From Carallia brachiata (lineage: Eukaryota > Streptophyta > Magnoliopsida > Malpighiales > Rhizophoraceae), in contig JADCRB010000004.1 in the NCBI GenBank assembly GCA_021464245.1, forward strand, positions 62,001-126,000: a stretch of 64,000 nucleotides of DNA, read 5' to 3'. Position 1 is the stretch's first letter, and the number at the start of each line of letters is the position of its first letter. Positions 1-10,557 of the stretch are shown here, piece after piece. Made by a program: the position numbers and the translations under genes. The notes under the pieces were generated by a model. It ran no database searches. It was not told the DNA's origin and was given only the letters and a program-made list of their open reading frames with translations.

Positions 1-32
1 AAAACTAAACCTTCAAGTGAACACCTTTGCAG

Positions 33-287
33 GCCCGGCTAAGCCATAGGCGTCTCCGTGTTGTACGCTTAGAAACTACCACCGATAACCAGCGGATTGT
101 TGGGCTCCTTGTCCCAAACGCCGCAGTGGAATCTGTCCTTCAGGGTCTCTTTCTCCATCTTTCTGTTCTAACGTGCATGTGCACGCTTGCTGCTTCTGCC
201 TGCCTTCATATACATAAACCAACACAGTCTCTTTTAATATCTTTTTCCTTTCTGTTAGTGATGTTGATTGCTGTCAGGAAATTCTAA
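33..287 (+). CDS. Possible exon of an unrecognised gene
   Basis: A CAG acceptor-like triplet at 30-32 follows a pyrimidine-rich stretch and opens a frame of 85 codons. The first 38 codons (A-R-L-S-H-R-R to about V-E-S-V-L-Q) have ordinary protein composition. After that the frame becomes Leu/Cys-rich and looks like intron or UTR translation. A donor could lie at the CAG near 140, but the following bases (GGTCTC) are a weak match. I do not recognise the protein. The window edge hides any upstream exons, so this could be the end of a gene that lies to the left, or chance. Confidence 0.2.
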   Translation, partial: ARLSHRRLRVVRLETTTDNQRIVGLLVPNAAVESVLQGLFLHLSVLTCMCTLAASACLHIHKPTQSLLISFSFLLVMLIAVRKF

Positions 288-2079
288 TCACTGATTCATT
301 TGGCCCAATACCCCGTTTTCGTGAATAGTGTCCCAATTCCCTTGCTTGAATTTTACACGGTTTTAATGTTGGCTTTACTCGGTTTCAGATTTAGAGTGGG
401 TTCAAGAAATTGATGACTAAGGTGAAGCAGCCATCGTTCAAGGTCGACTAACATTGACTTTAAGAAAGTTGCAACTTTGCACCTATTAAGGTGCTATGGC
501 TTTTGGAAACTTGGCAAGAAGCTGAAGATACAATCATAAATCCCATACGTGAAAGGATAGAAGGTAACCATATGCACCATATGGCGAAATTGTCCGGTCT
601 CATTCTTTTTGTTTCATCATGGATCCAAATTTTTGGCATATGATTTTGTAATTTGTATATTTAGCATAATTGCATATAGCATAAAAGATAAAAATAGGTT
701 ATCAGGCTGTGTTTAATTAATTTGTGTAATTGATAACATATTTATCAATCCAAGTTACAGCTGCAATGGAAATTCCATCCTGGCTTTATTCATATTTTAT
801 CTTTTCAGTCTGGGTGCCTCCAGCCTCCTGAATTTTCTGAGAGATTTTTAAGAACTATGACAAACAAAACTCTTGAGCATTGAACAAAAAACAGTGGGAA
901 CTTCTGAGCATTTATTTTAGTGGGTGTTTGGTTCTGCGTTTAGAACTTGTCGATTGCTGTTCAGGCGTGAACAATAGTTTGAAAGCTGTTTGATAATGCT
1001 ATATAACCTCTAATGCTACTTTGTTGGTTTTGAAAGAGCAAGGGACCAAAGAACCTAAATAGTGTGTTAAAGTTCCAAAAAAACCAGCAAAGCAAGGGAG
1101 GAAAATGAGAGAACAGAGAAGATTGAGTTTTGGGGGCAACAGCACCCACACTGGTTTGCATTTCTTTTTGGAAAAAGTTCAGAGAGCCAGAGATTGGAAC
1201 TAGGGAAGAGGGACAAGGTGAGGAGGCATGTTATTTCTGTTGGGTTTACGTCTTTCTTTTTTTTTTCGAAAAGTTTGTGATATGAAAAATAGTTAAAATA
1301 AATGCGCAAGAGAATGATAAAAATGTATTGACAGTCATTAAAAAAGTTTTGATTTGCTTATATAATCTTTAAAGAAGTCTGTATACATATTCTTACTTAA
1401 CTGTGCGCACATGCTAATGTTTTTCAACCAAAAAAATAGAAGAAAAACCGGGGGTTTTGGGTGGAACCCACGTCTGCTGCACCAATTCACCTCCCTCTCT
1501 TGTCCATTTTTTACGACATTGTAGCTAGACCCTTCATATATTTATATTGAATTTTACAAGTGAATGTGGAAAAGTACGAAAAAGCCATACGCTAGAAGAG
1601 TAACTAGTTTATATGACTAGTTTATCCACTAATGTAAACAAAGTCCATACGTTGCAGAAAATACATGTCAACCAAAACTTCTTCAATTACGAGCTTACAA
1701 AATATCAAAAACCAAACTAAAACACATAACCAAAAGTGGAACAAGCGACTAGAGATTGAACTAGAACATCCCCTTATGCTGGAAAGAAACTCTTCTGCAG
1801 AAAAGGAAGGCTGCCAACAACTTAATTATTTTTGAACCTTAAATATCGTCCAAAAGAGTCTTGCAATGTTCAAGGACAATTTCCTTCAATTCAAAGATCA
1901 CATTATTTTTTCAAAGAGCACTTCATTGATGTGATTATTCATTGTCACAGGAGCACAGTAGGCTGCGTAGTAGAAACTCTTGGCCACTACTAGAAACGTT
2001 TCTTTGATCTTGGTGTGCATGAGTATTTTCTAGTACTAATTGCACACAGCCTTTGCATGTCAGCCTCTATTTCTTAAAA
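288..2079. other. Intergenic, no gene seen
   Basis: AT-rich DNA with short ORFs only. None shows a recognisable motif or splice-consistent structure. Poly-T and poly-A runs occur around 1255-1266 and 1430-1440. Confidence 0.5.
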
Positions 2080-3590
2080 TTTGATATAAAAATGGGAAGT
2101 ATTTAATAGTAAAATCAATCAACTGTGAGAGTATTTAATTTATTATGTTTTATTACTCTCTTGTACTTATATATTTTAAGTTTCAGTTGATCATTTCACA
2201 ATCTGTTTTCCTAAGTCCGATGGATATGTATTATTATTTACCAAGAAACATTCTATTTTTCACAATTATTCTTTCAAGGAAAGATTAAAAAACAAAAATT
2301 ATATGCCAAATGATGTAATGAGAGATTGCGTGAATAAGATGAGCCAATCGTTGGATAAATGTATGCCTGATGAAGTAATGGGTGAAGAAGAAGAAGAGAA
2401 TTTTAAAAAAAAATTGATTGTTTCCTTTAATTTTAATTTTAAATTTCACATAAATGTCATGTTAGCTGGTTATGTTTCAAGTTTTTCACGTGCGTATCCT
2501 GCGTAGGTGTAAGTTAGCTGAATTCATTAATATCTGTAATTTTATTTGTGGTAAAAATAATTTCAAAAACCAAATTATTACCTTTTAGGAATTTGGTTAT
2601 GATAAGACAGACAGTTCATGATATATTTGTATATTAACATATTTTTAATGGTTTATTTATTTTACTTTTTTATATATTATTGATTGTTGTTACTAATTAT
2701 TGTACTGATTATTAATTACTATTTATTATTGGTTGCTAGGAAAACTAATTTAGTATTCGGTTAATTTTGTATTTGTGATTGCTGTTAATAATGAAATGAT
2801 TGATATAGGCATTTAATTTAAATTAATATATTATATCAACAAACTTATTTTTATATCTTATAATTTTTCTTTTTTGAATAAATATTCTATAAATAATATT
2901 GAGAATTGTCTCACTTAAGTTTTTAACTTTTTTTTTAAAAAGTTATTAATATTTACTAGATAGTAAAAAATATAAGGTTCGAGATATTTTTTTAAGTCTC
3001 AATATTAATGAAAATTTGAAGTAAAAAAATTATTTAAGAATTGTTAAAAAAAGAAAATATTATGTTTATATAAATATTCATGAAAAGAGTAATAACTAAC
3101 AAATTTAATTCATGTGGTAAGTAAAAAAAAAAATATAGTTGTATAAATATTTTTAAGAGTAATTTAGTTTATATAAATCATTATTAACATTAAAAAGTAA
3201 AAAATAGCCCAAAATTAGCAAAATATAGTTTTAGTTACTTTTCAAACAGTTACTTTTAAGAAGTCGTATAAATAAGTATAATCAATTGCAGCAAAATAAA
3301 AAAAATATTTACCAAATATATATCTCCATTCATTTTTAAAATGAAAATGTAAATGAACTCCCATAAAAGGTTAACCAAACACCCTCTAGACGTGAATGTG
3401 TCCAATACCAAAGACTTCAAAGAATAAAGTAAAGTAAACATTAACATGGTCTTGCAAACCAACGGAGAATCCTCGTCCATAATTGATGCATCTATATTGA
3501 AAGGTCTTTGAAATCAATCATGTGATTTTCTAGTTCACTAGAAAGATGCAGATCTTCTGGCCATTACTGCTTCCATACGTAATACTTTGA
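2080..3590. repeat. Dispersed repeat R, copy 1 (interrupted)
   Basis: Aligns by eye with 3812-4720 and with parts of 17325-19510. Shared landmarks in order: the AATTTGATATA stretch, CTATTTTTCACAATTATTCTTT, the GAGAGATTGCGTGAATAAGATG block near 2320, the AAAGACTT...AGTAAAGTAAACA block near 3410, and GATTTTCTAGTTCACTA near 3520. Copy 1 is split by about 740 bp of very AT-rich DNA (about 2650-3390) that the other copies lack. The short frame at 2303-2506 lies inside the repeat. Copy 2 breaks it with a stop, so I do not call it a gene. The nature of the repeat is unknown. Confidence 0.7.
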
Positions 3591-3811
3591 AACTATTATT
3601 TGGTCACAATCCATGATAAATCAATAATTGACTGTTGGTTATCATCTATAGAATATCATATTTGAGTCTCTTTACTTGTAACTCCTTATTTAGCTAATAA
3701 TTAATGACCATCGATCGTCTTTTAAATTGAGGAAAGAGTGAAAATTAAAATTCAATTTCTGAGTTGTAACAAATTCAATTTGCTTATTTAATTTAGTATT
3801 TAGTGCTTAAT

Positions 3812-4720
3812 TAAAATTTGATATAGAAACGGAAAGTATTCAACAATAAAATCAATCAATTGTGAAAGTATTAATTTATTATGTTATGTTACTCTCTTCT
3901 CCTGTATTAATTCTGAATGGAAAAAATACGCTGGAGAGCCAACTCCAATATGGGCTTGATAGTGCTCAAACTGGATTAGTCAGAGGCCAATGAGGCCTTT
4001 CGGATACCGGGGGAAGACAAAAAAAGCTTATATTTTAAGTTTCAATTGATCATTTGCAATTTGTTTTTGTAAGTCGGATAGATATTTTTTACCAAGAAAC
4101 TTTCTATTTTTCACAATTATTCTTTAATTAAGGAAAGTTTTGGAAAAAGAATTTATACGCCAAATGAAGTAATGAGAGATTGCGTGAATAAGATGAGCCA
4201 ATTGTCCGATAAATATATGCCTGATCAAGTAATGGGTGAAGAAGAAGAAGAGAATTAAAAAAAAATTGATTTTTTTCATTTAATTTTAATTTTAAATTTC
4301 ACGATAAATGCCATGTTAGCAAGTTATGTTGTCAATTTTTTCACCTACATAGGTGTAAGTTAATGGAATTCGTTGGTGCCTGTTGTGGAATTTTTGCTAA
4401 AAATAATTTTAAGGAACCAAATTATTACTTTTCAAAAATGGTGTTTATGTGAGCACAGATAGTTCAGGATTTATTTGCATATTAACTATTTATTTTTGCA
4501 ACGTCAATGTGCCCACTGCCAAAGACTTTAAACAGTAAAGAAAAGTAAACACTAACAGTGATCATGCAAAGGCCCGACGGAGAATACTCATCCCATAATT
4601 GAGGCGTCTATGTAAAAAAGTCTTTGAAATCAATCCTGTGATTTTCTAGTTCACTAGAAAGACGCAGATCTTGTGGCTATTACTTGCTTCCATACGTTGA
4701 GTCACAATCAATCGATAAAT
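3812..4720. repeat. Dispersed repeat R, copy 2
   Basis: This is the most continuous copy of the repeat. It differs from copy 1 mainly by a 119-bp insertion at 3909-4027, and it lacks the 740-bp AT-rich block of copy 1. The order of landmarks is the same, ending with GATTTTCTAGTTCACTAG and a block at 4660-4705. Copies 1 and 2 are nearly adjacent and in the same orientation, so a tandem duplication is the simplest origin. Confidence 0.7.
3909..4027 (+). mobile_element. SINE-like 3' fragment in repeat R copy 2
   Basis: This segment is absent from the homologous position in copy 1, where the CTCTTGTAC stretch runs straight into TATATTTTAAG. It contains TGAGGCCTTTCGGATACCGGG and ends in an A-rich tail, which resembles the 3' part of plant tRNA-derived SINEs as I recall them. 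There is no clear box A/B, so it would be 5'-truncated. I could not define a convincing target-site duplication. Confidence 0.4.
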
Positions 4721-5229
4721 CAGCAATGGTCTTATTTTGCATTATTACCAATGGCTATTTGCTTACCGCGACTCCATCCAAACTATTAGTTATTCAACAT
4801 TGCCTCTATGTGTGAAAATTTCCAATAGCGATGACAAAATAGTTACTCACCCATTAGGGTGAGTAAAAATAACTCAAAAGGACAGAGCTAAAGGGGCTAT
4901 CGGTTGTTTAAGCATACGACCGGTTGCTCATCCCTTTGGTTTAAGTTTTTTTTTTAATTGTTTTACTGCCCCATTTTTATTGTCTGCACCACTAAGTTTT
5001 CTTTTTTTTTTTTTTTTTTTTTCCTTCATCAAAGTTGGGTGTAAAATATTTCTCTATATTAATATTTTCATGACATAATATAAATATGTATGAAGGATTT
5101 TTTTTTGGATATAAAATAAAAATATTCAAATTATTTGATGAAATTTGGATTTCTAAAAAATAAAAATATGGATGTAAAAAAGAATTCAAAATTAATCATT
5201 GCAATGTATATATTAAAAAAAAAATTAAT
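4721..5229. other. Intergenic with a short perfect hairpin
   Basis: No gene seen. A 10-bp perfect inverted repeat lies at 4843-4866 (TTACTCACCC, loop ATTA, GGGTGAGTAA). A long poly-T tract (about 5001-5022) follows. The hairpin could be the end of a small foldback element, but no partner end was found. Confidence 0.4.
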
Positions 5230-6090
5230 TTTCTTTTTAAAGATCCAAAATTTTAGTTTTAAATACTAACTACTCAAATTTTTAAAAATTATGTATAAAT
5301 ACTCAAAATTTGAGTAAAATAAACTTAAAGTTTTAGTAAAGTTACTCAAATATTTAGTTTTAAATACCTAACAACTTAAATTTTTAAAATTATGTACAAA
5401 TACTCAAAATTTAAGTAGAAATAGACTTAAATTTTTTGTATTTGTATTCAAATTTTTAAAATTATGTACAAATACACAAAATTTGAGTAAAAATATACTC
5501 AAATTTTGAGTACTTTTACTCAAATTTTTAATTTTGATCACCTAATTACTCAAAATTTTAAATTTATGTACAAATACCCAAAATTTTGGTAGAACTAAAC
5601 TCAAAATTTTAGTACTTTTACTTAAAATTTAAGCACCAACTACTTAAATTTTTAAAATTATGTTAAAATACTCTAAATTTGAGTCTGGTATTTCTACTTA
5701 GATTTTTAGTTTTAAACACCCAATTACTCAAATTTTTAAAATTATGTATAAATATTTAAAATTTGAGTCTACTAGTACTTCTACTCAAATTTTTTATAAC
5801 CCTAGAAATGAAAGATAAAATCGTCTTGGATTGGTCAAATACAAACACTTAAAAATAAAATTAAAAATTGAGTCGTTTTTTTGTTTGGAGTATTTATCTA
5901 CTTAAATTTTTAGAACTTACATACAAATACTCAAAATATGAGTACAAACTAAAATTTTAATTTTTGGGTACCTATCTACTAAAAATTTTAAAATTATATA
6001 CAAATATTTTGAATTCATTAACAAATAGCCTCAAATTTTTAATTTTCAGTACTTATATACTCAAAATTTTAAAATTAAATACAAATAAAA
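5230..6090. repeat. Degenerate AT-rich tandem repeat
   Basis: Seven to eight loosely conserved units of roughly 100-125 bp. Each contains ACTCAAATTTTTAAAATTAT, then AAATACTCAAAATTTGAGT, then a TTTAGTTTTAAA spacer. ACTCAAA and TTTGAGT are mutually inverted, so each unit can fold on itself. No coding capacity is visible. Confidence 0.65.
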
Positions 6091-6832
6091 TATGCATTAA
6101 CCTATAGTTTTAGTGTGATGGAGAATAGTTGATCTTAAAAAAATTTTTTGAGTAAAATATCACATGATAAAATTAATTTTTATATTTGGACAAATTTACG
6201 TCTCAATATTATTAAGTTTGACCAAGCATAAATTAAAAGGAGTTCAACTATAGGGACGCGAAAAGTAACAATGGTCGGGAGATGTAGATGCTAATATTAG
6301 AGGGAGAGACAAAATTATCCCCGCTAAAATAGAGGGTAAAAAAAGTCACCTGAATTTGACACCGTTGCTACTTTTCGAATCTCTCAAATTTCTCCCAATT
6401 AAAAAAAGCTAGTAAATATGCATGTGTGCACAAATAACAATAGTTTTATAAATTGATCAATAATACACACTTGACCAATCTCTCAATTGATAATAAACGA
6501 ATTGCATAACATGTTGACAAAGAAATTCAACAACAATTAATAAACGAATTGCACAAAGGTTGTAAAACCAATCGTTAAAGCTTGGGTGTCCAGTCCATGC
6601 AAGCTCCAAAAGTTGCTGGAGATGTCATTACCAGCAATCCTAGTTTTGGTAACAATTAACATCGTCTAGTGGCTACGACATGTTGAAGCAGAAGGCGTGC
6701 TGGAAATGGAACCAATGCTGCTAAAATATTGCAGGCTACGCAATCAACTAATCAGTAACTACTTGTATACAGAATTCCTCAATGATTGACTTTACAATCC
6801 TAAGGCAGATGTGTGATAGCTTTAGGAGAAGG
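6091..6832. other. Intergenic, no gene seen
   Basis: AT-rich with a less AT-rich end near 6570-6740. The direct repeat AATAAACGAATTGCA occurs at about 6492 and 6540. No ORF or motif stands out. Confidence 0.4.
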
Positions 6833-7048
6833 TTACCCGTGGACAGAAACTTCCTTACAGATTGCATTATTGTCCCCTGAACTCAAATTAACTTTTTGAG
6901 AACCTGCTACTTCCAAAATACAAGCTTTCACCGTTGGGAACCTCTCTTCTGATAAATAGACCTCAGCAAGAAGTTGACATGCAATTATCTCTGATGCATC
7001 CTCAAAATCCTTGCTTCTCTTTAGCACTAGCACCGATCTCCCAGACAC
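6833..7048 (-). pseudogene. Exon-like remnant of an unrecognised gene
   Basis: A minus-strand frame of 71 codons ends at a stop at 6833. It contains a helical, well-composed stretch (E-I-I-A-C-Q-L-L-A-E-V-Y-L). Immediately upstream the same frame meets a TAA near 7055, while another frame reads through the upstream part, so the segment looks frameshifted or spliced differently from what I can see. It lies on the same strand as the 150-bp exon at 10558-10707, and the two are separated by the LTR element at 7205-10015, so they may belong to one gene. I do not recognise the family. Confidence 0.3.
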
Positions 7049-7204
7049 TTGGATTTACTCGAGTTCCAAGAAGCTCTTGCCTGACTTTTCCAAGTGTTTG
7101 TTCCTTTGTGTAACACTAAAGATCCACCAGGGGTCCGATTTTTTTCAAAAGCCAGAAAACTAGTTCTGCACAATCATAAAGATGTACAAATTCAGGGACT
7201 GTCA

Positions 7205-7574
7205 TGAAGATCAACACAAGTGTGGAATATTCTAGAAATAAAGATAAGTCTAGAAAGGAGAAGAAGCTTATAGAAAAAATTCCTAGTTCCCATCAATTGT
7301 CCATTTTTAGAAGCTTCTACAAAGTTCACCAACTATGAAGTTTCTTGAAGCTTCATCTTCCTTAGCTATCTAGAATGTTCCTAGCCAAGCTATAAATAGG
7401 TGATGAATGTTGTTGTGTTGTGTGTGTGACAAAAGTGAGAATTGAGTAAGCCAATAAAATAGATGTGTGTGTGAGTTGTCATGAGAGAGAGGGAGGTAAG
7501 TGAGAGTAATATTTGTGTGTATTTGAGAGAAGGCATAAGGAAATAATGAGGGTTTTATCCCTCTCAACTCAACA
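7205..7574 (+). repeat. 5' LTR of the TR-GAG element
   Basis: Starts TGAAGATCAACACAAG and ends CTCTCAACTCAACA. A CTATAAATAG TATA-like box lies at 7390-7399. It pairs almost base for base with 9643-10015; the visible differences are a few substitutions and short indels near the 3' end. Confidence 0.88.
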
Positions 7575-7577
7575 ATT

Positions 7578-7589
7578 TGGTATCAGAGC
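7578..7589 (+). promoter_or_regulatory. Primer-binding site, tRNA-iMet
   Basis: TGGTATCAGAGC begins three bases after the LTR end. This is the standard plant initiator-Met tRNA primer site of copia elements. Confidence 0.85.
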
Positions 7590-7718
7590 TTGCGGTCTGG
7601 GACCGTGATTTTTGTGCTACCGATCTAGGATCGGATTCATCGAAGAGTTCGTGAGAAAACTCTATCCACGCACAGTCTGGGATTGCGAGGAATTTTGGTT
7701 GGAGACTCAATCAAGTTA

Positions 7719-8795
7719 ATGGACACAATTAACGTGGGGGTCATTAAGAGACTCAATAGCCAAAATTATGGCGTATGGAAGACTTGTATGGAGTCATATC
7801 TCCAAGGACAGGACCTTTGGGAGGTCGTCAATGGCAGCGACACCACACCACCAGATGAGGCCGCGACACTGAAGAAATGGAATATAAAGGCTGGAAAAGC
7901 GATGTTCGCCATCAAGACAACAATAGAAGAAGAGATATTGGAGCACGTCAGGTACGCTAAAACTCCGAAAGAAGCCTGGGATAATCTAGCTTTACGATTT
8001 GCTAAAAAGAATGATATGCGGCTTCAATTATTAGAGAATGAACTAATGTCTACAACTCAGCGTGAAATGACTATAAGTCAATATTTTACAAAAATTAAAT
8101 CAATTTGCCGCGAAATTTCGGAACTGGATTCTGTATCTAAAATTAGTGAAGCTAGAATGAGAAGAATTATTATTCATGGTTTGCGACCAGAATGTAGAGG
8201 ATTTATTGCTGCAATTCAAGGTTGGCCCATTCAACCTTCAATAGAAGAGTTAGAAAATTTACTCGTAAGCCAAGAGACTTTGGCGAAACAAATGGTCGGA
8301 GTGCCAACAAAGGAAGAAGAGGAGGCTCTCTATGCTGGCCAAAGAAAATGGTGTTACAAAGCCAACAAGTTTGCGAAATTAAAGAATGACGAGGAAGAGG
8401 AGTCAAAGCGGCCACAAGATAGGAATATCCAATTAGGGGGAGTTCCCTTACGTCGAAATCAAGATTGGCGATGCAGTGAAGGTCAAAGGAGGCGGAACAT
8501 CGAGTGCTACAACTGCGGAAGGAGAGGACATTATGCAAGAGAGTGTTGGTTCAAAGAGCAGACTGTGCAAGGGAATATTGCAACATCTAACAAAGATCGA
8601 GATGCATGTTGCAGTGAAGATGAGTGGGACGTAGAAGCATTGTTCGCGGTAAAAGAAATAGCTAGAGACACTTCAAATAATGGAAGTGAGAGTTGCCACC
8701 AAGAAGAAGTTGCCTTGAACGCTACAACAGTTGATGAAGTTGAGGATAGTCTTCTTGTGGATAGCGAGTTCGTGATGAAGTTAATGGACAGGTAA
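7719..8795 (+). CDS. gag: Copia-type Gag (UBN2-like) with CCHC zinc knuckle
   Basis: The Gag protein of the non-autonomous element forms the virus-like particle and binds RNA. From the first ATG (7719) the protein has 358 residues; the frame is open 36 nt further upstream but only from a TTG. The N-terminal half has the pattern of plant copia Gag (L-N-x-x-N-Y-x-x-W near the start, then W-x-x-L and L-x-x-x-L-x-x-L spacing). A zinc knuckle, CYNCGRRGHYAREC (C-x2-C-x4-H-x4-C), lies at about residue 263, followed by an acidic tail. The stop at 8793-8795 falls where a neighbouring frame continues (T-G-K-G-C-G-K-S) into the downstream ORF. The two were therefore probably one polyprotein, or are joined by frameshifting. 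Confidence 0.85.
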   Translation: MDTINVGVIKRLNSQNYGVWKTCMESYLQGQDLWEVVNGSDTTPPDEAATLKKWNIKAGKAMFAIKTTIEEEILEHVRYAKTPKEAWDNLALRFAKKNDMRLQLLENELMSTTQREMTISQYFTKIKSICREISELDSVSKISEARMRRIIIHGLRPECRGFIAAIQGWPIQPSIEELENLLVSQETLAKQMVGVPTKEEEEALYAGQRKWCYKANKFAKLKNDEEEESKRPQDRNIQLGGVPLRRNQDWRCSEGQRRRNIECYNCGRRGHYARECWFKEQTVQGNIATSNKDRDACCSEDEWDVEALFAVKEIARDTSNNGSESCHQEEVALNATTVDEVEDSLLVDSEFVMKLMDR

Positions 8796-8856
8796 AGGAT
8801 GTGGCAAGTCTGATAAAATTGAATATAAGCTTGAACTGAACAAGTTGCAGGTAGAG

Positions 8857-9645
8857 ATGAAAATGCTGAAAGCCACATTGCAAGGTATTGTAAGGCAGAC
8901 GCAGATGAAGATTAAAAAATTAACGAACGAAAATAATTATTTGAAAGATGTGATCAAGAATTTGAAGAAAAATTCTTTTCAAAGAAAAGCAGATGCTCTT
9001 ACGAAGGAGAGAGATACACTTCAGAGAGAAAATGGAAACAAAGGTGATCAACAGCAAACGACGAAACTGAAGATTAATAAAAATGGGTTGAAGAAGAAGC
9101 TTCTCAAAGAAAGTCAAAGATGGAAGACTGTTGCTCCTATTGACGAAGTTCAGATGCACTATCCAAGAACATTGCTTGATGAAAGTCAGTTCGAGTCAAG
9201 ACAAGAATGCATGGGCAAAAAGTTGGGCTGCTGTTTTAACTGTGGTAGATATGGACATTGGACTCGAGATTGCGAAGTTGGAAATAAAATGGATATTTTT
9301 AAGAAACGAAGATGTGGACAAAGTCATTCTCGATCATCGGTAAGATCACACTCTCCTTGGCATGGTAGAAGCCAAAGTCGAAGTCCAAGTTACCACAACC
9401 ATCACAGTTATAGTTGGTCAAGACCTTCGCGTTTAATAAGAGAACGAAGCATGGAAAATAAAGTTATATCGTTCAATCCGGAGCGAAAGAACATGTTACA
9501 ATTGAAGGATAGAAAGCGCAGCTCTAGTCCTCTGAATAACCAAGAAGAGAAACTTGTGTTGAGGGGGAGAATTGAAGATCAACACAAGTTTCTAGAAAAC
9601 TCTGGAATGACAAGAAGAGAGACTTGTGTTGAGGGGGAGAATTGA
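8857..9645 (+). CDS. Coiled-coil, zinc-knuckle and RS-rich protein of the TR-GAG element
   Basis: This ORF has 262 codons from the first ATG (8857). The frame is open back to about 8783, overlapping the end of gag. Residues about 1-90 are Lys/Glu/Leu/Asn-rich with heptad-like spacing (predicted coiled coil). At about residue 124 comes a second zinc knuckle, CFNCGRYGHWTRDC. It is followed by an Arg/Ser-rich stretch with repeated S-R-S, R-S-H-S and S-R-S-P motifs and a basic tail. Zinc knuckle plus RS domain is the layout of plant RSZ/RS2Z splicing factors, so a captured host fragment is possible; an unusual Gag C-terminus is the alternative. The stop codon TGA is formed by the first three bases of the 3' LTR, so coding runs through the polypurine tract. 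Confidence 0.7.
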   Translation: MKMLKATLQGIVRQTQMKIKKLTNENNYLKDVIKNLKKNSFQRKADALTKERDTLQRENGNKGDQQQTTKLKINKNGLKKKLLKESQRWKTVAPIDEVQMHYPRTLLDESQFESRQECMGKKLGCCFNCGRYGHWTRDCEVGNKMDIFKKRRCGQSHSRSSVRSHSPWHGRSQSRSPSYHNHHSYSWSRPSRLIRERSMENKVISFNPERKNMLQLKDRKRSSSPLNNQEEKLVLRGRIEDQHKFLENSGMTRRETCVEGEN

Positions 9646-9659
9646 AGATCAACACAAGT
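9622..9659 (+). promoter_or_regulatory. Polypurine tract inside an 11-bp inverted repeat
   Basis: The GAGGGGGAGAAT polypurine tract and the first bases of the 3' LTR lie between ACTTGTGTTGA (9622-9632) and TCAACACAAGT (9649-9659), which are perfect reverse complements. The same 38-bp block occurs 70 bp upstream (9552-9589), where it is read in a different coding frame. Confidence 0.7.
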
Positions 9660-10015
9660 GTGGAATATTCTAGAAATAAAGATAAGTCTAGAAAGGAGAA
9701 GAAGCTTATAGAAAAAATGCCTAGTTCCCATCAATTGTCCATTTCTAGAAGCTTCTACAAAGTTCACCAACTATGAAGTTTCTTGAAGCTTCATCTTCCT
9801 TAGCTATCTAGAATGTTCCTAGCCAAGCTATAAATAGGTGATGAATGTTGTTGTGTTGTGTGTGTGACAAAAGTGAGAATTGAGTAAGCCAATAAAATAG
9901 ATGTGTGTGTGAGTTGTCATGAGAGAGAGGGAGGTAAGTGAGAAGTAATATTTGTGTGTATTTGAGAGAAGGCATAAGGAAATAATTGAGTGGTTTTATC
10001 CCTCTCAACTCAACA
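9643..10015 (+). repeat. 3' LTR of the TR-GAG element
   Basis: Starts TGAAGATC right after the polypurine tract, ends CAACTCAACA, and is followed by the TSD TGTCA. Near-identical to 7205-7574. Confidence 0.88.
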
Positions 10016-10557
10016 TGTCAAGTTTATATTTTCTTGCTCAAAAATAATCAAGGGATTGTTCATACATATATGTTAGGGCTCTAGGGACCGAAGGCTACTT
10101 ATGAGAGGCTTAAACGATATTTCCTTTGCTTAAAATCATGACTAACCTCTATTAATACAACTGGTTGAAAATCTACTGTTCAAAATGCTTTAATTTCGTA
10201 GAAATGCAACTAAAATACAGTAAATATGATGAGGTAATTCCCAAAAATGCCAAGATTTCTAACTCATCAGGATAGCTTTTGCTTATGTTTATAGGATAAC
10301 GATTTCTTTCCTAACAGCAACCTCATCTAAGCATTTCCAGTAACAACTAAGGTCAGTGCTACAACTACCTAGAGAATGTTTAATATTGAGTTATAAGGCA
10401 ATGTTTAAAGATTTGTGGATGTGAAATGTCAACCCGTTCGGTTAAACTCAATGGGGGTCACCCGATCATCGAACATTTACACAAAAATGAGGCCAAGAAA
10501 AGAATTGTACAATAGAATGTGACATTGACAATAACAAAGCATACAAAAGTAGCTTAC
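10016..10557. other. Probable intron or intergenic DNA
   Basis: No coding frame was recognised. It lies directly downstream of the donor of the minus-strand exon at 10558-10707 and so may be intron of that gene. Confidence 0.35.

Larger units (their letters stand above)
7205..10015 (+). mobile_element. Non-autonomous Gag-only LTR retrotransposon (TR-GAG type)
   Basis: The element is flanked by a perfect 5-bp target-site duplication, TGTCA (7200-7204 and 10016-10020). Both LTRs start TGAAGATC and end CTCAACA and are nearly identical (370 and 373 bp), so the insertion looks young. A tRNA-iMet primer-binding site follows the left LTR. Only Gag-like coding sequence lies between the LTRs; there is no protease, integrase, RT or RNase H. 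This fits the TR-GAG class of plant non-autonomous elements, which depend on polymerase supplied by a copia relative. The UBN2-like Gag and the PBS indicate copia ancestry. Confidence 0.88.

Noticed and set aside
2303..2506. Acidic 67-codon ORF
   Set aside because: Lies in repeat R; copy 2 has changed its start and stops it early, so there is no sign of coding selection.
8203..8878. Minus-strand ORFs of 111 and 115 codons
   Set aside because: Antisense of gag of the TR-GAG element, no motifs.
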